A stretch of DNA of 64,000 nucleotides from Actinomycetota bacterium (GTDB taxonomy: Bacteria; Actinomycetota; Actinomycetes; S36-B12): the NCBI GenBank assembly GCA_016870195.1, contig VGCC01000001.1, positions 124,001 to 188,000 of the forward strand, given 5' to 3'. The notes under the pieces are model-generated. The model was not told the DNA's origin. It did not search any database and saw only the letters and a program-made list of their open reading frames with translations. Both the position numbers and the translations under genes were made by a program. How positions within the stretch are numbered: the first letter of the stretch is position 1; each line of letters begins with the position of its first letter. This document shows positions 24,350-32,648 of this stretch, piece after piece.

Positions 24350-25450
24350 ATGGCGATGGATGACTCCGCTCTCGGGCGGGCCCGGGTCGCGGATACACCG
24401 GAGTTGGAGGAGTACTACTCCCGGCTCGAAAAGGTGGGCACTGGCGCCCTGTGGTCCGTCGCGAATGAAATCGAGCCCTGGTACCCGCAACCGAAATCCG
24501 TCCCGATGCTGTGGCGTTACTCGGATATGCGCCCCCTGGTCGTCGAATCGGCCAGCCTCGTCACCGGCTCGGACGCGGGACGCCGCGTCGTCTACCTCGT
24601 CAACGACGAGCGCAAGGACGTGAAGGCGGCGGTCGGACTGCTCTACTCGGGGATCCAGATCATGAACCCGGGCGAATCGATGACCGCGCATCGGCATGCG
24701 GCATCCGCGCTTCGCTTCGTTATCGAGGGCAACGGCGCCTGGACGATCGTCGAGGGTGACCGACTCAAGGTCGGCCCCAACGACTTCGCGATCACTCCGA
24801 ACAGCACCTGGCACGAACACGGCAATGAGGCCACCGACAACTTCGTCATCTGGCAGGACGGCCTCGACATCCCCCTGGTCAACGCACTCGATGCGAATTT
24901 CTACGAGGTGCATCCCGACCTGTACCAGGTGCCGGGCGAGGTCCCGAACACCTCGATCCTCATGCACGGCAGCGGCACCCTCAAGCCCGATCGTCGGACG
25001 TGGACCAAGCCGTACTCACCGCTTCTGGGCTATCCGTGGGAGCAGACCCGTGAGGCACTCGTGAACCTCGCCAAGGTCAGCGACGGAACCCCGTTTGACG
25101 GCGTGATCATGGAGTACGTGAATCCGGCCACCGGTGGTTCGGTGATGCCGACCATGGGCGCGCATATGCAGATGCTGCAGCCCGGTCAGGAGACGCTGGC
25201 CCATCGTCACACCGGATCGGTGATCTACCACGTCGCCGAGGGTCGGGGGCACTCGATCATCGGGGGGCGCCGGTTCGATTGGAAGGAGCACGACATCTTC
25301 TGTGTGCCGTCCTGGGCCTGGCACGAACACGCCAACGACGATCCGGAAAACCCGGCCTTCCTGTTCTCCTTCAACGACTTCCCCATGATCCGTTCGCTGG
25401 CGTTGGAGGCCGAGGAGGCCTACGACTCCAACGGCGGCCACCAGGGCTGA
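24350..25450 (+). CDS. Gentisate 1,2-dioxygenase-like bicupin
   Basis: This 366-residue protein has two cupin domains. The first has MTAHRHAASALRFVIEGNGA (HxH metal ligands) and NSTWHEHGN. The second has LAHRHTGSVIYHVAEGRG and PSWAWHEHAND. Length and the paired motifs match gentisate/salicylate/1-hydroxy-2-naphthoate dioxygenases, Fe(II) enzymes that cleave between ring hydroxyl and carboxylate. ATG at 24350 follows GGAGGG by seven bases; an ATG two codons later is possible. It is divergent from the nitrilase-FAH operon, whose FAH could process the ring-fission product. This suggests a gentisate branch beside the CoA-ester branch. Salicylate dioxygenase activity cannot be excluded from motifs. 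Confidence 0.85.
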   Translation: MAMDDSALGRARVADTPELEEYYSRLEKVGTGALWSVANEIEPWYPQPKSVPMLWRYSDMRPLVVESASLVTGSDAGRRVVYLVNDERKDVKAAVGLLYSGIQIMNPGESMTAHRHAASALRFVIEGNGAWTIVEGDRLKVGPNDFAITPNSTWHEHGNEATDNFVIWQDGLDIPLVNALDANFYEVHPDLYQVPGEVPNTSILMHGSGTLKPDRRTWTKPYSPLLGYPWEQTREALVNLAKVSDGTPFDGVIMEYVNPATGGSVMPTMGAHMQMLQPGQETLAHRHTGSVIYHVAEGRGHSIIGGRRFDWKEHDIFCVPSWAWHEHANDDPENPAFLFSFNDFPMIRSLALEAEEAYDSNGGHQG

Positions 25451-25516
25451 GTAGGCAAGGTCACATTGCACCCTGGCGGGCCCTGCCCCATCATGGGCCG
25501 ATGAGGGGAGGTACCC

Positions 25517-27682
25517 ATGGCTGAGCGTTCTTTCGCCCAGGAAGTCCAGGAACTTCGCCTCGGCGATGGTGACGAGTTCCGCGGCGAGGGCATCCTGGCC
25601 GTAACCAAGGCCCTCCTCCAGTCGGGTGTCGCCTACGTGGGTGGTTACCAGGGGGCGCCCATCTCTCACCTGATGGACGTCCTCGGTGATGCCCAGGACA
25701 TCCTCGGCGAACTCGGCGTCTACTTCGAGAACAGCGCGTCCGAGGCCACCGCCGGAGCCATGCTCGCCGCATCGGTGCACTATCCCCTGCGCGGCGCGGT
25801 GACGTTCAAGTCCACCGTGGGGTTCAACGTCGCATCGGATGCACTGGCGAACCTCGCTTCCGGCGGGGTCGTCGGTGGGGCCATGGTGATCATCGGCGAG
25901 GACTACGGCGAGGGCGCGAGCATCATGCAGGAGCGCACGCACGCGTTCGCGATGAAGTCGCAGATGTGGCTCCTCGATCCTCGGCCGAACCTCACCGCCA
26001 TCGTCGACATGGTCGAGAAGGGTTTCGAACTCTCCGAGGCCAGCAACACCCCGGTGATCCTTGAGTTGCGGCTGCGCTCCTGCCACCTGCACGGAACGTT
26101 CACCGCCAAGGACAACAAGCGCCCGACGATGACGGTCAGCGAGGCGGTCTCCAACCCGCGGCGCGATCTCAGCCGCATCGTGCTTCCGCCCGCCAGTTTC
26201 CTTCACGAGCAGGAGAAGGTCACCAAGCGTTGGCCTGCGGCCGTGAAGTTCATCACCGAGAACGGCTTAAACGAGTTCGTCAATGACGGGGCTCAGGACA
26301 TCGGAATCATCCTGCAAGGTGGATTGTTCAACAACGTCAATCGCGCCCTGGAACTCTGCGGCGTCTCCGACGCATTCGGTAATTCCGAGATCCCGCTCTA
26401 CGTCATGAACGTCACCTACCCCGTCATCGACGAGGAGGTCGTGCGATTCTGCGAGAGCAAGCGGGCAGTCCTCCTCGTGGAGGAGGGCCAGCCCGACTTC
26501 ATCGAGCAGAACATCCAGGCCGTGCTTCGGCGCAACAACGCCACAGCAATCCTGCACGGCAAGGATCTCCTTCCCGTGGCGGGTGAGTACACCCCGGCGG
26601 CCGTGACCAAGGGCGTGCACGCCTTCCTGCACAAATACGTGCCCGCCATGGTGGAGGGAACCCCCGTGGTGACCCTGCCGCACGACGATCCGCGCAGCCC
26701 GTTCGCTCCCCGCATCGCATCGGACCTCGTGCAAGGACGCCCACCCGGCTTCTGCACCGGATGCCCGGAACGCCCCATCTTCGCCGCGCTCACCCTCGCC
26801 CAACGCGAGGTGGGAGAGCACTACGTCAGCGCTGACATCGGCTGCCACCTGTTTTCCATCAACGCCCCGTTCAATATCGGCGCCACCACGATGGGATACG
26901 GCCTGGGCTCCGCGGCAGCCTCAGCACTCAACGGGGCCCAGGCCGACAAGCGCGCCATCGCGTTCATGGGTGATGGCGGCTTCTGGCACAACGGTCTCAC
27001 CAGCGGCGTCGGCAATGCCGTCTTTAACGAGAACAACCAACTCCTGGTGATCGTCGACAATGCCTACAGCGCCGCCACGGGCGGTCAGGATCTGCTGTCC
27101 TCCTCGGCAGACAATCCAACCCGGTCCACCAAACACCCGATCGAGAATGCGGTGCGCGGTGTCGGCGTGAAGTGGGCCCGCACGATGACCAACACCTTCA
27201 AGGTGGCGGAGATGCGCGACCTTTTCAAGGAGGCCCTCACCACCAAGGAGAAGGGCCCCAAGGTGATCGTCGCACAGAGCGAGTGCACCTTGAACCGGAT
27301 GCGCCGAGAGAAGCCGGCGAAGGCGGCGGCCATCACGTCCGGTCAGCGGGTGGTCAACGAACGGTACGGAATTGACCCCGAGACCTGCACGGGTGACCAT
27401 TCCTGCATCCGCATCTCCGGGTGTCCGTCCCTCACCATCACCGATAACCCGGACCCGATGCGCAAGGACCCCATCGCCACCACCCTGAGCAGCTGCGTCG
27501 GCTGCGGCCTCTGCGGGGAGAACGCGCACGCCGCCGCCCTATGTCCCTCGTTCTACCGAGCACAGGTCGTGATCAATCCCACGTGGTGGGATCGCTTCGC
27601 CACGGCCATCCGTAGTCGCTATATCCAGTTCCTCCAGCGTGGCGTCGAGCGTCGCCTGGCCGGTATCGAGCCCATCGGATGA
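25517..27682 (+). CDS. Indolepyruvate ferredoxin oxidoreductase alpha-like subunit (IorA-like)
   Basis: This 721-residue 2-oxoacid:acceptor oxidoreductase subunit starts with the pyrimidine-binding domain (YVGGYQGAPISHLMDVL, YFENSASEATAGAM). A TPP-binding domain follows (GFCTGCPERPIF, ADIGCHLFS, FMGDGGFWHNGLTSGVGN). It ends with a two-cluster ferredoxin module (CTGDHSCIRISGCP; CVGCGLCGENAHAAALCP). IorA enzymes oxidise aryl-pyruvates with CoA to aryl-acyl-CoA and CO2. The related phenylglyoxylate oxidoreductase makes benzoyl-CoA. ATG at 25517 follows GGGGAGG. The stop overlaps the beta-like gene (ATGA). Here it could form 2-aminobenzoyl-CoA from isatinate, or indoleacetyl-CoA from indolepyruvate. 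Both are inference, and oxygen sensitivity is a concern in an aerobic pathway. Confidence 0.88.
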   Translation: MAERSFAQEVQELRLGDGDEFRGEGILAVTKALLQSGVAYVGGYQGAPISHLMDVLGDAQDILGELGVYFENSASEATAGAMLAASVHYPLRGAVTFKSTVGFNVASDALANLASGGVVGGAMVIIGEDYGEGASIMQERTHAFAMKSQMWLLDPRPNLTAIVDMVEKGFELSEASNTPVILELRLRSCHLHGTFTAKDNKRPTMTVSEAVSNPRRDLSRIVLPPASFLHEQEKVTKRWPAAVKFITENGLNEFVNDGAQDIGIILQGGLFNNVNRALELCGVSDAFGNSEIPLYVMNVTYPVIDEEVVRFCESKRAVLLVEEGQPDFIEQNIQAVLRRNNATAILHGKDLLPVAGEYTPAAVTKGVHAFLHKYVPAMVEGTPVVTLPHDDPRSPFAPRIASDLVQGRPPGFCTGCPERPIFAALTLAQREVGEHYVSADIGCHLFSINAPFNIGATTMGYGLGSAAASALNGAQADKRAIAFMGDGGFWHNGLTSGVGNAVFNENNQLLVIVDNAYSAATGGQDLLSSSADNPTRSTKHPIENAVRGVGVKWARTMTNTFKVAEMRDLFKEALTTKEKGPKVIVAQSECTLNRMRREKPAKAAAITSGQRVVNERYGIDPETCTGDHSCIRISGCPSLTITDNPDPMRKDPIATTLSSCVGCGLCGENAHAAALCPSFYRAQVVINPTWWDRFATAIRSRYIQFLQRGVERRLAGIEPIG

Positions 27683-29259
27683 CGGCGCTGTCCGAGCGGC
27701 CCACCTCGGTCCGCATCCGGCCCATCACCATGGCCATCCTCGCGATGGGCGGCGAGGGTGGCGGTGTCCTCTCCGACTGGATCGTGGCACTCGCCGAAGA
27801 CAACGACTGGTTCGCGCAAAGCACGTCCGTTCCTGGTGTAGCCCAGCGCACCGGCGCCACGGTGTACTACGTCGAGTTGTTCCCCAAGGTGCTCGACGGA
27901 ACACGGCTGCCGGAGCCGATCCTGAGCACGATGCCGACCCCGGGCGAGGTGGACATCGTGGTCGCCTCGGAACTCATGGAGGCCGGACGCGCCGTGCAGC
28001 GCGGTTTCGCGACCCCGCAACGAACCACCCTGATCGCGTCCACTTCGCGCACATACTCGATGCCGGAGCGGACGGCGATGGGCGATGGGCGCGTGGACTC
28101 CGAGGGTTTGGTCGAGGCCTGCCTAGGATCTTCGAGGCGGTTCGTTCGCGGAGACTTCTCCCGGGTGGCGGAGGAGTCGCGCAGCGTGATCAGCGCAGTG
28201 CTCTTCGGTGCGATCTGCGGTGCCGAGGTGCTGCCGTTCAGTCGGGAGCAGTTCGAGGCGGCCGTCCGCGCCAGCGCGAAAGGCGTCGAGGAAAGCCTGA
28301 AGGCATTCGACGGTGGCTACCGCGCGGCCACCGCTCCCCCGCAGGTGGCCCTGACTATCGGCGTACGTCCCGCGGATGCCTCGGGCCCCGACAACGCCGA
28401 GGTAGAGCGTGCCATCACGGACCCCGTGTCCTGCGTCGGTCCGCGGCTCCGCGCCCAGACCGAGCGCATCAGGGACTTCCCCGCCCCGGCCCGGTACATG
28501 CTCGTCGAGGGGATCAAGCGCACCGCCGAATACCAGGACGTGCGCTACGCCGACGAGTACCTCGATCGGGTCGCGTCGATCGCTGCCCTCGAGCAGTACG
28601 GCGACGGATCGGCCCGACTCACCTCCGAGGCAGCCCGCTACACCGCGCTCTGGATGACCTACGAGGACACGATTCGTGTCGCATTCCACAAGACCAGGGG
28701 GCGCCGGATGCGTCGCGTGGGCGAGGAGGCGAACCTCTCCGACGGACAGGTGCTCGCCGTCCACGAATACCTCCATCCGCAGATGGAGGAGATCACCGAC
28801 ACCCTGCCTACACCGCTCGGGCGCTGGATGCTCCGCTCGAGATTCATGAACACGATCGTCTACAAGGTCACGCATAAGGGCATCAAGATCCAGACAACCT
28901 CCCTGTTCGGTTTCACAGTCCTCTACGTACTCGCTCGCCTGCGACCCCTCCGTCGTCGCTCCCTGCGCTTCGGTCTCGAGCAGAGGCGCATCGATGACTG
29001 GCTCGCCCAGGTGCGCACCTACGCACCACGAAACTACGACCTGGCGTACCAGATCGTCGAATGCCAACAGGTGGTCAAGGGCTATGGGGAGACCCATGCG
29101 AACGGCATGCGCAACTTCACCGCCCTCATGGATGCCGTCCCCCGCATCGCCGATGATCCCCGCGCCGCAGAGCGACTGGCGAACCTTCGCACGGCTGCCC
29201 TGGCAGATGAGAAGGGCGAGGCCCTGCGCGCCGCCCTGGCCAGCGCGTCGATGCAGTAA
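27679..29259 (+). CDS. Indolepyruvate oxidoreductase subunit beta-like protein with long C-terminal extension
   Basis: This 526-residue partner of IorA-like is much longer than classical IorB (about 200). Residues about 18-210 hold the gamma-type 2-oxoacid oxidoreductase domain, with TMAILAMGGEGGGVLSDWIV and TSVPGVAQRTGATVYYVEL. The remaining 300 residues are a helical, Arg-rich domain (for example RLRPLRRRSLRFGLEQRR) that I recognise only as the usual extension in IorB-family proteins of aerobic proteobacteria and actinobacteria. It overlaps iorA-like by four bases. It ends exactly where the convergent ABC permease gene begins, without an obvious terminator. It should complete the oxidoreductase and may dock electron acceptors. 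Confidence 0.83.
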   Translation: MTALSERPTSVRIRPITMAILAMGGEGGGVLSDWIVALAEDNDWFAQSTSVPGVAQRTGATVYYVELFPKVLDGTRLPEPILSTMPTPGEVDIVVASELMEAGRAVQRGFATPQRTTLIASTSRTYSMPERTAMGDGRVDSEGLVEACLGSSRRFVRGDFSRVAEESRSVISAVLFGAICGAEVLPFSREQFEAAVRASAKGVEESLKAFDGGYRAATAPPQVALTIGVRPADASGPDNAEVERAITDPVSCVGPRLRAQTERIRDFPAPARYMLVEGIKRTAEYQDVRYADEYLDRVASIAALEQYGDGSARLTSEAARYTALWMTYEDTIRVAFHKTRGRRMRRVGEEANLSDGQVLAVHEYLHPQMEEITDTLPTPLGRWMLRSRFMNTIVYKVTHKGIKIQTTSLFGFTVLYVLARLRPLRRRSLRFGLEQRRIDDWLAQVRTYAPRNYDLAYQIVECQQVVKGYGETHANGMRNFTALMDAVPRIADDPRAAERLANLRTAALADEKGEALRAALASASMQ

Positions 29260-30318
29260 CTACTCGTTCGTCGGCGGCACACCCGGCAACGGGGGTGTCC
29301 GGCGGAACGGCCAGACGATCTCGCGCCCACCGGTGAGCCCACTCGGTCGGAAGATCAACATCAACACGAGGATCGCACCCAGGATGATGGGTCGGGTCCC
29401 CTGCGGCAGTGACACGATGACGGAGCCGATCTCAAGACCGTTTTGTAAGCGGACGAGCACGAGATCGATCACACTGAATACGAGAGCGCCGATCACCGCA
29501 CCGCTCAACGAGAGCATGCCGCCCAGGACGAGCATGGCCAACGTGATGAAGGTCAACTCGATGCCGAACAGGCTGGCCTGGACGACTCGGTTGGTGAGCG
29601 CGAACAGGCCACCTGCGATACCGGCGATCAGTCCGGAGAGAGCGAAGGCGATGACTCGCTGGGTCACAACGTTGATTCCCGATGCGGCAGCAGCGATCCC
29701 GTCCTCGCGCGCAGCGCGCAGGAGGCGTGCGGGCCGGGTGCGCTGGAACAGCCAGGCGATGACGATCGCACCCAGGGCGAAGAACATCGTGGTCTGCAGA
29801 TCCAGGACGTCGGGGATTCCGACCATCGACTGGCCACTGCGGGGTCCGATACTGGACCAGTAGGTGAGAACCTGACCCACCACCAGCAGCAGCGCGAACG
29901 TGGCGATGCCGGCCTGGAGCCCGTTGAGTCGCATGAGCACCGGAGCCACCAGCAGGGCCAGGAGTCCACCGACGATGCCGCCGATCAGAATCGCGGGCAG
30001 CCACGGAGCCTGGACCTCGAACAGGAACGGGAACATGTCCGAGAGCAGGTTGCGCTTGAGGTCCGATTCGATGGTGAGGAGACCCACCGTCCACGCTCCG
30101 AGCGCAACGAAGGCGACGTGTCCGAAGCTCAGCACCCCCGACGTGCCGATGAACATGTAGAGCGCCACCACAATGACCAGGTTCACCAAGGCGTACTGGA
30201 ACTGGACCTGGACGCTCTCCCCCAGGTAGCTGGTGACGACGGTGACCGCGTAAACGATGAGGAGGAGGCTGACCAGGGACCACAGGGGTCCCAGCCGCCA
30301 CCACAGGCCTCGGGTCAT
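29260..30318 (-). CDS. ABC transporter permease, branched-chain amino acid type (LivM-like)
   Basis: This 352-residue membrane protein has about ten hydrophobic segments, and the LivM loop is visible in SGINVVTQRVIAFALSGLIA with the preceding Arg-rich AREDGIAAA. Segment FIGTSGVLSFGHVAFVALGA near residue 57 is characteristic. ATG at 30318 overlaps the LivH-like stop (TGA/ATG, four bases); the longer open frame upstream is antisense noise. It is the last gene of a five-gene transporter operon running from 33916. Such systems import branched-chain amino acids, but many in catabolic clusters carry aromatic acids or other carboxylates. Uptake of the aromatic substrate is therefore plausible. Confidence 0.92.
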   Translation of the reverse strand: MTRGLWWRLGPLWSLVSLLLIVYAVTVVTSYLGESVQVQFQYALVNLVIVVALYMFIGTSGVLSFGHVAFVALGAWTVGLLTIESDLKRNLLSDMFPFLFEVQAPWLPAILIGGIVGGLLALLVAPVLMRLNGLQAGIATFALLLVVGQVLTYWSSIGPRSGQSMVGIPDVLDLQTTMFFALGAIVIAWLFQRTRPARLLRAAREDGIAAAASGINVVTQRVIAFALSGLIAGIAGGLFALTNRVVQASLFGIELTFITLAMLVLGGMLSLSGAVIGALVFSVIDLVLVRLQNGLEIGSVIVSLPQGTRPIILGAILVLMLIFRPSGLTGGREIVWPFRRTPPLPGVPPTNE

Positions 30319-31196
30319 GTGCGCACCGTCCCGCCGCTCACGAGCAGACCCGAGGGCCTGATGATCAAGACGATGATCACGAGGAGGAAGACGTAGGCGT
30401 CCCTGAAATTGCTCATGTCCGAGGGGAGCCAACTGGCCAACATCGAGGTGGCGAATCCCACGAGGAAACCACCAGCGAGCGCCCCGTAGATCTTGTCGAT
30501 ACCGCCGATCACGGCGCCGATCAGCGCGAGGATCACGATCGGTACGCCGAACGTGGGACCCACCGCACCGGTCTGCACCGTGCTCACGAACGCCACCGCC
30601 GCGGCCAGGATGCCACTGAGCGCGAAGCTCAGGCCGATGACCCGACTCGCCGGGATACCCACCAGCCGCGCGGTACGGAAGTCCGCCGCCGCCGCCTGCA
30701 GTTGCAGTCCCCAGATCGACTTGTTGAGGAATTGGATCAGCGCGAAGAGGAGGACACCTGCGATCACGATGGTGGCAACGGACAGCAACTGGATGCGGAT
30801 CCCACCGACATCGACCGACTGCGCGAGTTCCGGTGCCACCGGAGCTGTTTGGACGTTGTTGCTGAAGAGCAATTCGTAGACGCGCTGCAGGAGGAAGCTC
30901 AGGCCGAAGCTGGCGACCAGGAGGGTCGCCGGTGTCGCGGTGCGCATGCGGGAGAAGACCCCGAGTTCCATGAGCAGGGACAAGATCACGCCGATCAGGA
31001 TCGCGATCGGGATCGCGACGTACCACCCGAGCTGCCAGGTGAAGATGATCGAGTATCCCGAGGCCGTGATGATCTCACCCTGCGCGAAGTTGGCCAGGCG
31101 GATGACACCGAAGACGAGACCGATGGCGAGGGCTGCGAGGCCGAGGGTGGCGCCTGCGGACAACGCGTCCACGAGGGACTGGATGAGTTGGTTCAT
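30315..31196 (-). CDS. ABC transporter permease, branched-chain amino acid type (LivH-like)
   Basis: This 293-residue inner-membrane protein has eight or so hydrophobic helices. The LivH signature is near the N-terminus (LGLAALAIGLVFGVIRLANF then AQGEIITASGY), with the EAA-like loop LVGIPASRVIGLSFALSG in the middle. ATG at 31196 overlaps the stop of the ATPase gene upstream by four bases. It forms the heterodimeric channel with the LivM-like protein encoded next. Length and motifs are ordinary for the family. Confidence 0.92.
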   Translation of the reverse strand: MNQLIQSLVDALSAGATLGLAALAIGLVFGVIRLANFAQGEIITASGYSIIFTWQLGWYVAIPIAILIGVILSLLMELGVFSRMRTATPATLLVASFGLSFLLQRVYELLFSNNVQTAPVAPELAQSVDVGGIRIQLLSVATIVIAGVLLFALIQFLNKSIWGLQLQAAAADFRTARLVGIPASRVIGLSFALSGILAAAVAFVSTVQTGAVGPTFGVPIVILALIGAVIGGIDKIYGALAGGFLVGFATSMLASWLPSDMSNFRDAYVFLLVIIVLIIRPSGLLVSGGTVRT

Positions 31197-31909
31197 CCGA
31201 AGTACGCCTTGGTCAGCACGTCCACGTTGGTGGCATCCTCGGGCTTCAACGTCAATGTGATGGTTCCATCGTGCAGGACGTATGTGCGCTCGCAGAACGC
31301 CACCGTGAATTCCGCGCGCTGCTCGACCACGAGCACCGCCTTCCCAGCGGAGCGGATCGTGGCCAGGGCATCGAATACGGTGTCGACGGCTGTGGGAGAC
31401 AGGCCGAGGCTGGGTTCGTCGAGCATCAGAATGTCTGGATCGGCCATCAGTGCGCGACCAATGGCGAGTTGCTGCTGCTGGCCGCCCGAGAGCAGCCCCG
31501 CCTGCCGGTCGCGGAACTCGGCAAGGATCGGGAACAGCCCAAGGACGTAGTCGAGGGTGTCTGCAGATCCGTCCTGGGAACGGCGCCCTACACCACCCAG
31601 GCGCAGGTTGTCCTTGACACTCAATCCGGCGAAGACATGCCGTCCTTCCGGCACGAGACTGATACCGCGGCGCACCACCTTCTCGGGGGCGAGACCATCG
31701 ACGTCCTCGCCGTTCACCTTGACCGTTCCCTGATGCGGAATCGCGCCCATGATCGCCAACAAGGTGGAGGACTTGCCCGCGCCGTTGGGTCCGATCAATC
31801 CGATCGCGTGTCCGGCCGGGACGTCGAGATCGACACCGCGCACGGCGGGGACACCCGCGTAGGCCACGGAGAGGCCGCGCACCACCAGGCCGAGGTCACC
31901 GCTGGGCAC
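31193..31909 (-). CDS. ABC transporter ATP-binding protein (LivF-like)
   Basis: This 238-residue ATPase has Walker A GPNGAGKSS with LIGPNGAGKSSTLLAIMG around residues 35-52. The signature LLSGGQQQQLAIGRALM, Walker B ILMLDEPSLGLSP and VEQRAEF with the D-loop/His region variant follow. EGRHVFAGLSVKDNL is typical of LivF. GTG at 31909 is chosen because AGGAG lies five bases before it; another GTG at 31915 lacks such a site. The start lies 14 bases inside the LivG-like gene. The switch His is replaced by Glu-Gln-Arg context (VVEQRAEF), which is common in LivF. It powers the LivHM channel. Confidence 0.92.
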   Translation of the reverse strand: MPSGDLGLVVRGLSVAYAGVPAVRGVDLDVPAGHAIGLIGPNGAGKSSTLLAIMGAIPHQGTVKVNGEDVDGLAPEKVVRRGISLVPEGRHVFAGLSVKDNLRLGGVGRRSQDGSADTLDYVLGLFPILAEFRDRQAGLLSGGQQQQLAIGRALMADPDILMLDEPSLGLSPTAVDTVFDALATIRSAGKAVLVVEQRAEFTVAFCERTYVLHDGTITLTLKPEDATNVDVLTKAYFG

Positions 31910-32648
31910 TGCCACTCCTTCCCAGATACGCCTCGGCAAGTGCTTCGCTGGCGCGAACCTCGTCGGGGGTGCCTTCAAGGAGCGTCCGCCCCTCGACCAG
32001 GACGTGGATGCGTTCACACACGTTCAGGATGAGCCGGACGTTGTGGTCGATCAGAAGGACTCCGAGTCCACGATCGCGGAGATGACGGATGTTGTCGGCG
32101 AATTCACCGATCTCCCCCTCGTTCAATCCCGCAGCGGGTTCGTCGAGGAGGACGTATCGGGGTTCGGTGGCGAGTGCACGCGCGACACCGACACGTCGCT
32201 CCACACCGTGGGGCAGGGACCCGGCCGGATGATCGGCACGACCGGCGAGGTGGAATTCCTCGAGGAGACCGTCGGCGAGCGCCACGGCCTGCTTGCGCGA
32301 GCGACCGGTTCCCATCGCGGTGACCTCGAGGTTCTCGCGCACGGTGAGACCACCAAAGAGATGGCCGTGCTGGAAGGTGCGCGCCAACCCCTGTCGGGCG
32401 CGCACATACGCCTTGGATTTCGTGATGTCGACACCGTCGACGGTGACCGAGCCGGAGTCGGGCATGTCGTATCCGCTGATGATGTTCACCAGGGTGGACT
32501 TGCCAGCCCCGTTGGGGCCGATCAGGCCGAGAACCTCACCGGGGTGGACGCTCAGGGACACCCCGGAGAGCGCCTGCACACCGGCGAAGGAACGGGTCAC
32601 CCCGGTCACACAGAGTTCGTGTGACCGGGGTGACTTCGTGTCGATCAT
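31896..32648 (-). CDS. ABC transporter ATP-binding protein (LivG-like)
   Basis: This 250-residue ATPase has Walker A LIGPNGAGKSTLVNIISG, the LivG-type Q-loop region LARTFQHGHLFGGLTVREN, and Walker B YVLLDEPAAGLNEGE. VLLIDHNVRLILNVCERI carries the switch His. The signature position reads LPHGVERRVGVARAL, close to the LPYGxQRRLEIARAL form of LivG in place of LSGGQ. ATG at 32648 overlaps the stop of the binding-protein gene (four bases). It pairs with the LivF-like ATPase. Confidence 0.92.
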   Translation of the reverse strand: MIDTKSPRSHELCVTGVTRSFAGVQALSGVSLSVHPGEVLGLIGPNGAGKSTLVNIISGYDMPDSGSVTVDGVDITKSKAYVRARQGLARTFQHGHLFGGLTVRENLEVTAMGTGRSRKQAVALADGLLEEFHLAGRADHPAGSLPHGVERRVGVARALATEPRYVLLDEPAAGLNEGEIGEFADNIRHLRDRGLGVLLIDHNVRLILNVCERIHVLVEGRTLLEGTPDEVRASEALAEAYLGRSGSAQR

